Shown piece after piece: positions 58,411-64,000 of a DNA stretch of 64,000 nucleotides. Location of the stretch: the NCBI GenBank assembly GCA_049317265.1, contig JBMOIP010000017.1:17839-81838 (forward strand), written 5' to 3'. The notes under the pieces were generated by a model. The model did no database searches and was not told the origin of the DNA. It saw nothing but the letters and a program-made list of their open reading frames with translations. The stretch comes from CAIVAT01 sp049317265. Lineage in GTDB: Bacteria > Bacteroidota > Bacteroidia > Bacteroidales > FEN-979. Every line of letters starts with the position of its first letter. The stretch's first letter is position 1. Both the position numbers and the translations under genes were made by a program.

Positions 58411-60048
58411 ATGGACAATTCAGCTTTTGAGATTCAGGGAAACATTGTGGATGTGGTTGCAAAGATCATATTCCAGGGAACGGTTGTGGTTCGTCGTGGC
58501 AAGATCGCAGAGATACGCCATGAGAAGGTTGAAGAAAATGGGTTTATACTTCCCGGGCTTATTGATGCCCATATTCATGTTGAAAGTTCCATGCTGATCC
58601 CTTCCGAATTTGCACGGCTTGCAGTGACGCATGGCACTGTAGGTTCTGTTTCTGATCCTCATGAGATTGCCAATGTCCTTGGAATTCCCGGGGTGAAATT
58701 TATGATTGCCAACGGCAACAAGGTTCCGTTCAAATTCTATTTCGGAGCCCCCTCATGCGTTCCCGCAACCCCGTTTGAAACGTCCGGAGCCAGGCTTGGC
58801 ATTGAGGAAGTCAGGGAACTTTTAGAGATGCCGGAGATCAGGTACCTGTCGGAGATGATGAACTTCCCAGGTGTGTTGTTCCATGATCCTGAAGTGATGG
58901 CCAAACTGGAACTGGCCCATAAGGCAGGCAAACCGGTTGATGGTCATGCGCCCGGAGTAACGGGCGAAGATGCCGGGAAATATGTGAGGGCAGGTATTTC
59001 CACCGACCATGAATGTTTTTCCCTGGAAGAGGCCTATGAAAAGATCAAATACGGGATGAATATCCTGATCAGGGAGGGCAGCGCTGCAAAAAACTTTGAA
59101 ACCCTCTATCCCCTCATTGACATGTTTCCCGGCCAGGTGATGCTATGTTCAGACGACAAGCACCCCAATGACCTGATGGAGGGACATATAAATGTAGAGG
59201 TGAAACGAGCGCTGAGCCTGGGACTTGATACCATGAATGTCCTCAGGAGTTGTACCTACAACCCCGTAAAACACTATAAACTCGATATCGGGTTGTTGCA
59301 AGTGGGTGATCCTGCCGATTTTATCCGTGTGGATAGCCTTTCCGATTTTAACGTGCTTTCAACTTACGTGGATGGGAACCTTGTTGCAGAGGGCGGAAAA
59401 ACACTCATTCCCAGTGTGAAGGAACAGCCTTTCAATAAATTTAACATCCGTGAAATTGGTGTTGAAGATATCAGGGTTGTTGCGGGAAAGGGACCAATGA
59501 AGGTTCTGAATGTGTACGATGGTCAACTGATCACCGGGTTGGTTTATGCTGAACCTTTTGTAGTTAACGGCAATGTGGTCAGCGACCTGGAACAGGATAT
59601 TCTGAAGATGGTCGTCTTGAACCGTTATCACGAGGCGCCTGCCGCTGTCGGGTTTATTAAAAACATCGGATTGAAACGGGGTGCGCTTGCATCGTGTGTT
59701 TCCCACGACAGCCATAACATCGTGGCAGTTGGTACGGATGACCAGTCCATTACGGATGCCATCAACCTGATTATAGCTGAGAAGGGAGGGATTTCCCTTG
59801 TCGACGGAACCGTAAAACAAGTGCTCCCGTTGCCCTTTGCCGGTATCATGTCGGGACTTGACGGGTTTAAAGTGGCCTTGCAATATGATGCCATGGATAA
59901 GCATGCCAGGGAGATGGGGACGGCGCTGTCTGCTCCCTATATGACCCTATCCTTCATGGCTTTACTGGTAATTCCGGATATTAAGCTGAGTGATCTGGGC
60001 TTGTTTGATGGTACGCGGTTTGCATTTACCGGCTTGTTTGAAGAATAA
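58411..60048 (+). CDS. ade: Adenine deaminase
   Basis: Deaminates adenine to hypoxanthine in purine salvage; amidohydrolase fold, 545 residues. Metal ligands begin in LPGLIDAHIHVESSML (H-x-H) and further His/Asp ligands are in DGHAPG and STDHECFSLEEA, with MLCSDDKHPNDL carrying the late Asp. The Ade-specific C-terminal domain follows (EAPAAVGFIKNIGLKRGALA; HDSHNIVAVGTDDQSI). Normal length. A separate promoter drives the arsR gene 72 bp after its stop. Confidence 0.94.
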   Translation: MDNSAFEIQGNIVDVVAKIIFQGTVVVRRGKIAEIRHEKVEENGFILPGLIDAHIHVESSMLIPSEFARLAVTHGTVGSVSDPHEIANVLGIPGVKFMIANGNKVPFKFYFGAPSCVPATPFETSGARLGIEEVRELLEMPEIRYLSEMMNFPGVLFHDPEVMAKLELAHKAGKPVDGHAPGVTGEDAGKYVRAGISTDHECFSLEEAYEKIKYGMNILIREGSAAKNFETLYPLIDMFPGQVMLCSDDKHPNDLMEGHINVEVKRALSLGLDTMNVLRSCTYNPVKHYKLDIGLLQVGDPADFIRVDSLSDFNVLSTYVDGNLVAEGGKTLIPSVKEQPFNKFNIREIGVEDIRVVAGKGPMKVLNVYDGQLITGLVYAEPFVVNGNVVSDLEQDILKMVVLNRYHEAPAAVGFIKNIGLKRGALASCVSHDSHNIVAVGTDDQSITDAINLIIAEKGGISLVDGTVKQVLPLPFAGIMSGLDGFKVALQYDAMDKHAREMGTALSAPYMTLSFMALLVIPDIKLSDLGLFDGTRFAFTGLFEE

Positions 60049-60083
60049 AGTTACATATTTATATATATTGGTAAGGTGTATTT

Positions 60084-60099
60084 TGTTAACTTTGTAACA
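60084..60099 (+). promoter_or_regulatory. Promoter -7 element overlapped by an inverted repeat (possible ArsR operator)
   Basis: The -7 element TAACTTTG (60087-60094) sits in TGTTA-ACTTTG-TAACA (60084-60099), a perfect 5-bp-arm inverted repeat. The ArsR gene starts 21 bp downstream, so autorepression by promoter occlusion is likely. Confidence 0.55.
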
Positions 60100-60120
60100 T
60101 AAACTCAAACATACCTCGTC

Positions 60121-60423
60121 ATGACTAAAAAATCGACCCTCGACATTCAAAAATTAGAGTTAGCTGCCAGCAAACTGCGCGCAATGGCACACCCTATGCG
60201 TATCGCGATCATCGAATTGCTCACAGAAAACAAAAAACTCACTGTTACGGAAATTTATGAACGGCTGAGTATTGAACAGGCTTCCGCTTCACACCATCTC
60301 AATATATTAAAAAACAAGGGTATTTTAGAGTCGAAACGCGATGGAAAGATGATCTTGTATTCGTTGAAGACCAATGTACTGGCAAATGTGATTGACTGTA
60401 TCAATCAGTGTGCCACCCATTAA
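60121..60423 (+). CDS. ArsR family winged-helix transcriptional regulator
   Basis: A 100-residue DNA-binding repressor. One winged helix-turn-helix domain fills the protein: LRAMAHPMRIAIIELL, KLTVTEIYERLSIEQASASH (recognition helix), HLNILKNKGILESKRDGKMI and a C-terminal helix. There is no typical metal-binding CVCD in the alpha-3 region; the only cysteines are near the end (VIDCINQCATH), which could bind metal or respond to oxidation. It is a single gene; its 3' end overlaps the convergent lipoprotein gene by 4 bp. Confidence 0.9.
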   Translation: MTKKSTLDIQKLELAASKLRAMAHPMRIAIIELLTENKKLTVTEIYERLSIEQASASHHLNILKNKGILESKRDGKMILYSLKTNVLANVIDCINQCATH

Positions 60424-62213
60424 TCCCAGTTTTCTTCCACATCCCAGTTTGCCCTGATTTCGACTATCTTTGGCAGGTAAATGACCTCCTCCGGCTGAAT
60501 GTTTAATTTGTATTTTCCTGTATCCCAGCGCCTGTTGCTGTTTCGGTCGTGAATGGCTTTGAGCTTGTATTTGCCGGGAGGCATAAAGTTAAAGTGGATT
60601 TTTCCGGATCCGTTGATTACCTGTTCTTCGTATAGGAACGACTCTTTTTCATTCAGAAGCTGGACAATGTACTGACCAGGTCTGTTCTCCATTTTCATGG
60701 TAAGTATCAGGTTCCCGAAATCCTTCTCGCTTTTCGTTTTGAACTCCATCAGGATGGAATCGTGGGAGATATCATGGATTCCAACAAATACGGAATCGGG
60801 TACCAGGAGTTTATAACTTTTGTCCTCCGCCCATTTATTGCTGACTACTATTTTCCGTTTCAGGCTATCGAAAAAGGCAATTTTCGGATGGATGGTGTCT
60901 TTCGCCGATATCAGCAAAACTCTTTTAAAATTCCAACGGATCAGCGGATGTGAAAAAGTTACGATCAGGTTGTTTCTGAATTGGTTCAATCCTGCCCCGG
61001 AAGCTGAGTTTGACATGGTAAGTGATGCTCCCTTCTTCTTTTCTGACGGTTTCTTCGAATCCGGTTTTTTTATAAATTCAAGATGTAATGTGTCCAGTAT
61101 CCTGTTTCCATCCAAAACTTTGGCCACCAGGGAATCGACCATTGGACGCGTAATCCACAGGCGCACCGAATCCCTGTTTTTCGAATACTCTTTAACATGC
61201 CATGGTGCGGCTGAGTCAAAGTTCAATGGGATAACTTCTAAATCCTTTACCGGGAAACGAAATGCCAGGGTAACCAATCCCTCCATGGGGAATGTTGAAC
61301 GTAATATACGCTGTACAGAGTCAGATTCTTCGAAAAGGAAAAGCGGGTACGACGGATATTGCAGGTTGCTCTGGCTGACAGAATCAGCTTTCCTGGTTGA
61401 ATCACTTTTCCTGATGGAATCGGCAATTTTAACTGTTACGCGGGTCGTTGTCTTTGGGTTGATAACCAGTGTTGTGGTATCAGTTGTGTCCCGTTTGGCG
61501 ACGGCAATGAAATATGGTTTAATAAGGCTGTCGGCAAATGCAATTTTTTCTGAGGGTTGGTTAAAGATCATATCCCCATTCTGATCGGCCAGGGCAAAAA
61601 GTTTGAATGGCTCATTCCTTAGATTATGGAATTTGAAATTCCCCTGTTCATCGGTTTTTGTAATGTAGTAGGGCACTACTTTCAACGGGAGCGAATCGAG
61701 TGGGAGGGTGTCGTTGTTGTTCATGTAGAGTTCAACAAAAACATCTTTTTGCACCTTGTGGTCAAATGCAGTCTGGAGATTGCCCCTCAGGGAAAGACTG
61801 TCGATAAAATCTCCTGTAGAAAACACATAGTTGAAGTCTTTTAAGACATTTCCCTCGGTGAGATCGGTGATGGAGTTTCCGAAGGTGATTGAATAGGTGC
61901 TGTTTTGAGCAAGCGTGTCATCAAATTTAACGATCAGGGACTTCCCGCGCAGCCTGGTATCAAGCGGTGATTTCAACGGAGGAGAGATGAAAATTTCACT
62001 GACGGCATTTTTCACAGTGATGAATTCGTTAAAATCGATCCGGAAACTGTTCCTGCTGAACCGGGGGGTGAAGTTTGGCGGGTCGCATAAAACCACGGCC
62101 GGAGGCGTAACATCTTTGGGCCCTCCAGTGGGGCTGACAGGTTTTGCACAGTGTGTTAACAGCAAAGCAGATGAAATAAGAAAAAGGTAAAATAATATGA
62201 GCGATCGTTTCAC
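60420..62213 (-). CDS. Ig-like (Big_5) domain lipoprotein
   Basis: A 597-residue surface or periplasmic lipoprotein. The signal ends LLLTHC (Cys about 22), followed by PVSPTGGPKDVTPPAVVLCDPP, the text typical of Bacteroidetes proteins with a Big_5 Ig-like domain (about 35-115; FRIDFNEFITVKNAVSEIFI, LIVKFDDTLAQNSTYSITFG). The middle is beta-rich with a Ser/Lys low-complexity run (RKSDSTRKADSVS), and the C-terminus ends PPGKYKLKAIHDRNSNRRWD and INWDVEENWD-like repeats of Trp/Asp. No catalytic motif. A -7 element at 62245-62252 lies upstream. Confidence 0.83.
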   Translation of the reverse strand: MKRSLILFYLFLISSALLLTHCAKPVSPTGGPKDVTPPAVVLCDPPNFTPRFSRNSFRIDFNEFITVKNAVSEIFISPPLKSPLDTRLRGKSLIVKFDDTLAQNSTYSITFGNSITDLTEGNVLKDFNYVFSTGDFIDSLSLRGNLQTAFDHKVQKDVFVELYMNNNDTLPLDSLPLKVVPYYITKTDEQGNFKFHNLRNEPFKLFALADQNGDMIFNQPSEKIAFADSLIKPYFIAVAKRDTTDTTTLVINPKTTTRVTVKIADSIRKSDSTRKADSVSQSNLQYPSYPLFLFEESDSVQRILRSTFPMEGLVTLAFRFPVKDLEVIPLNFDSAAPWHVKEYSKNRDSVRLWITRPMVDSLVAKVLDGNRILDTLHLEFIKKPDSKKPSEKKKGASLTMSNSASGAGLNQFRNNLIVTFSHPLIRWNFKRVLLISAKDTIHPKIAFFDSLKRKIVVSNKWAEDKSYKLLVPDSVFVGIHDISHDSILMEFKTKSEKDFGNLILTMKMENRPGQYIVQLLNEKESFLYEEQVINGSGKIHFNFMPPGKYKLKAIHDRNSNRRWDTGKYKLNIQPEEVIYLPKIVEIRANWDVEENWD

Positions 62214-62244
62214 CTGAGCAGGGGATTTTGTAAGTTTGTGGCCC

Positions 62245-62252
62245 CAAATTTA
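62245..62252 (-). promoter_or_regulatory. Candidate -7 element (TAAATTTG) for the Ig-like lipoprotein
   Basis: Minus-strand TAnnTTTG 32-39 bp before the start at 62213; TTTG at 62269-62272 on the same strand could be a -33 with a short 16-nt spacer. Confidence 0.42.
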
Positions 62253-62319
62253 CCATTCGTTTTAATAACAAACCCTTTTTTTATTAATTTTACATTGTTA
62301 TTCCACAAACAAGAATTTT

Positions 62320-63060
62320 ATGTCAGGTCACAATAAATGGTCCACAATAAAGCGTAAGAAAGGCGCACTGGACGCAAAGCGTTCAAAAATCTTCTCAAAA
62401 ATCATCAAAGATATTACCATTGCGGTTAAAGAGGGTGGAGCTGACCCTGACGGCAATCCGCGCTTACGTCTTGCCATTTCCAATGCAAAGGGCGCTTCGA
62501 TGCCAAAGGATAACATTCAGAGAGCTATCAGCAAGGGCGCCGACAAGGATGCAGCGGTATTGCTTGAGACCACTTACGAAGGGAAAGGTCCGCATGGCGT
62601 GGCCATATTTGTAGAGTGTACCACTGATAACCTCCAACGCACTGTTGCCAATGTGAGAGCATATTTCAACAAGTATGGCGGAGAACTTGGCCAGAATGGA
62701 ATGCTTAATTACCTTTTTGACCGCAAGGGCGTTTTCGTGGTTCCCAAAGGTGATCTGAACCGGGATGATTTTGAGATGGAACTGATTGATGCAGGGGCAG
62801 AGGATATTACCCTGGATGACGATGTGTTCAACATCACCACCGCCATGGAGGATTTCGGAAGCATGATCAAAAAACTTGAGAAACTCAACATTGAACCGGA
62901 GAGCGCCTCCTTGCAGCGGATTCCGAAAACAACCGTCAACCTTGATGAGGATGCAACGAGAAAAGTGCTCAGACTGATCGATATCATCGAGGAGGACGAC
63001 GATGTTCAGAATGTTTTCCACACCCTGGAGATCAGCGATGAAATGGCTGACAAACTCTAA
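62320..63060 (+). CDS. yebC: YebC/PmpR family DNA-binding regulatory protein
   Basis: A 246-residue YebC/PmpR/TACO1-type protein, linked to transcription control and, in some members, to translation of proline stretches. It shows the canonical start MSGHNKWSTIKRKKGALDAK-type segment (here GHNKWSTIKRKKGALDAKR), NPRLRLAISNAKGASMPKDN, YEGKGPHGVAIFVE, and the acidic middle IDAGAEDITLDDDVF. Divergent from the Ig-like lipoprotein gene; ended by a perfect hairpin at 63063-63090. Confidence 0.95.
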   Translation: MSGHNKWSTIKRKKGALDAKRSKIFSKIIKDITIAVKEGGADPDGNPRLRLAISNAKGASMPKDNIQRAISKGADKDAAVLLETTYEGKGPHGVAIFVECTTDNLQRTVANVRAYFNKYGGELGQNGMLNYLFDRKGVFVVPKGDLNRDDFEMELIDAGAEDITLDDDVFNITTAMEDFGSMIKKLEKLNIEPESASLQRIPKTTVNLDEDATRKVLRLIDIIEEDDDVQNVFHTLEISDEMADKL

Positions 63061-63062
63061 AT

Positions 63063-63090
63063 AAAAAACGCGGCTTTCGCCGCGTTTTTT
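63063..63090. terminator. Bidirectional rho-independent terminator (yebC / response regulator)
   Basis: Perfect 12-bp stem AAAAAACGCGGC (63063-63074) and GCCGCGTTTTTT (63079-63090) with loop TTTC, between convergent genes ending at 63060 and 63096. Confidence 0.92.
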
Positions 63091-63095
63091 ATTTG

Positions 63096-64000
63096 TTATG
63101 CTTCACAGATAAATTGTGTAAGGTTGATCCCCTTGGGCAAATCCAGTTTTTTACGTAAACGGATCCGCGAAATCTCGGTACTTGGAGCAGTGATTTTCAG
63201 GATATGTGAAATCTCCTTCGTGTTCAGGTTCATGCGCAACAGGGCACAAAGTTTATGATCGTTGGGGGTAAGCTGAGGGAAGTTCTTCCTTAAGCGATCA
63301 AAAAATCCGGGATGTATTTTTTCAAAATGGGCTTTGATGCGGTACCAGTCGTTGTCGAACTTGATGTTTTCGTCAATTGTCTTAAGCACCTTGCCGATTT
63401 CAACCTTTGTAATGCTCTTGTCGTTTCTGACCAGCCGGTTGATATCTTTTTTGATCAGTCCGATGATCTTGTTTTTTTGTGAGATGAAAATTGACGAAGT
63501 GGCAAGTTCGCGGTTGATCAGGTCAAGTTCCATGTGGTGTTTTTGTTTCAGCAGCTGATTTACCTTCTGCTCGGCATGGATCCGTTCCTGGAGGCGGAGG
63601 TTCCGTTCCTTTTCGACTTTTTTACGATGTTCAATCTCCTTTTTCAGTTCGGAGATGATCCGTTCATTGGTGATCTCGAGGTTCCGCTGGTAATTTGCAA
63701 CTTCAATTGCTGCCCGGATCTGGTCGATATCAACAGGTTTGAAAAGGTAAGCATAGGGTTTCAGTGAGAAGGACTTTGAGAAGATCTCACTTTTATTCAT
63801 GGAGGAGAGGAAGATGATGCCGCAATTGTAATTTTCGGTGAGGATACGGGCTGCTTCGATGCCATCCATTTTTCCGGCAAGGCCAACATCCATGATGACA
63901 ATGTCGGGTTCGATATTGGATTCCTGCAAGTTGGCAATGTTTTCAATCGCACTCTCTCCCTTGGTATCAATTCCCAGCACATCATATCCAAACTCTGTCA
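63096..64000 (-). CDS. LuxR-type response regulator with long coiled coil (partial, 5' end outside window)
   Basis: The frame stays open past the ATG at 63980 to the window edge (...TEFGYDMLGID), so the gene starts upstream and the receiver domain's beginning is missing. The receiver shows the phospho-acceptor region PDIVIMDVGLAGKMDG, the signalling Ser in IIFLSSMN and the Lys in YLFKPVD. A basic coiled coil of about 90 residues follows (ISELKKEIEHRKKVEKERNL and on), then a helical stretch and a LuxR-type HTH (LTPNDHKLCALLRMNLNTKE; STEISRIRLRKKL). The coiled coil likely mediates dimerisation. No sensor kinase is visible within the window. Confidence 0.88.
   Translation of the reverse strand, partial: TEFGYDVLGIDTKGESAIENIANLQESNIEPDIVIMDVGLAGKMDGIEAARILTENYNCGIIFLSSMNKSEIFSKSFSLKPYAYLFKPVDIDQIRAAIEVANYQRNLEITNERIISELKKEIEHRKKVEKERNLRLQERIHAEQKVNQLLKQKHHMELDLINRELATSSIFISQKNKIIGLIKKDINRLVRNDKSITKVEIGKVLKTIDENIKFDNDWYRIKAHFEKIHPGFFDRLRKNFPQLTPNDHKLCALLRMNLNTKEISHILKITAPSTEISRIRLRKKLDLPKGINLTQFICEA

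Noticed and set aside
1..64000. CRISPR arrays, tRNA, rRNA, insertion sequences, phage genes
   Set aside because: No spaced direct repeats of 24-40 bp, no tRNA cloverleaf or rRNA text noticed, and no transposase, integrase or phage structural genes among the frames. tRNA absence should be confirmed with a dedicated scan.

Overview
The window reads as one ordinary-looking chromosomal segment of a Bacteroidota bacterium, probably an anaerobic or fermentative member of the Bacteroidales/Marinilabiliales type. Pointers are a porP-gldK-gldL-gldM-gldN type IX secretion (T9SS) locus plus PorW/SprE, two secreted proteins with T9SS C-terminal sorting domains, Bacteroidetes-type -7 promoter elements (TAnnTTTG) ahead of many genes with weak Shine-Dalgarno sequences, and fermentation genes (tryptophanase, phosphate butyryltransferase, butyrate kinase). 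No rRNA, tRNA, CRISPR array, insertion sequence or prophage was seen.

Layout. 1-4233: 3' part of selD, an M14 carboxypeptidase and an Asp-box T9SS cargo protein. 4291-11662: a drug-efflux region with TetR+TolC on the plus strand facing RND pump+adaptor on the minus strand, and a second TetR divergent from the adaptor. 11665-16737: two ECF sigma / membrane-partner modules; the first partner looks like an inner-membrane anchor joined to an outer-membrane barrel and is translationally coupled to a PKD-domain T9SS cargo. 16752-24039: queD, mntP, free-methionine sulfoxide reductase and tryptophanase, divergent from ptb-APC permease-buk, then elbB. 24145-29107: nucleotide-sugar genes (wbpE-, wbpD- and wbpB-like, galE, rfbB). 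29139-35671, minus strand: fabD, Bax-inhibitor-1 protein, folE, a PTPS-II-type pterin enzyme, a four-TM protein, AtpZ, bactofilin and PorW/SprE.

36015-39436: M23 peptidase, dxr, rseP. 39494-46692: a YitT protein, then porP-gldKLMN closed by a strong hairpin. 46808-51468: recG and pheT. 51477-56643: a receiver-less sigma-54 activator, lptE, a TPR protein, secG, groES and groEL. 56768-64000: DUF4468 protein, rlmN, adenine deaminase, an ArsR regulator, an Ig-like lipoprotein, yebC and the 3' part of a LuxR-type response regulator.

Themes. The T9SS core and two of its cargos lie in the same window, and one cargo sits in an ECF-sigma operon, suggesting envelope signalling linked to secretion. The tnaA / ptb-permease-buk block suggests amino-acid uptake and fermentation with ATP gain. 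Beyond the genes, the clearest unexplained structure is a recurring set of short tandem arrays with 7-bp or 8-bp units in intergenic gaps (about 11.7, 16.7, 19.8, 39.4, 54.1 and 58.4 kb), several of which run through the stop codon of a neighbouring gene, and one perfect 30-bp palindrome between convergent rfbB and fabD that contains the fabD stop.
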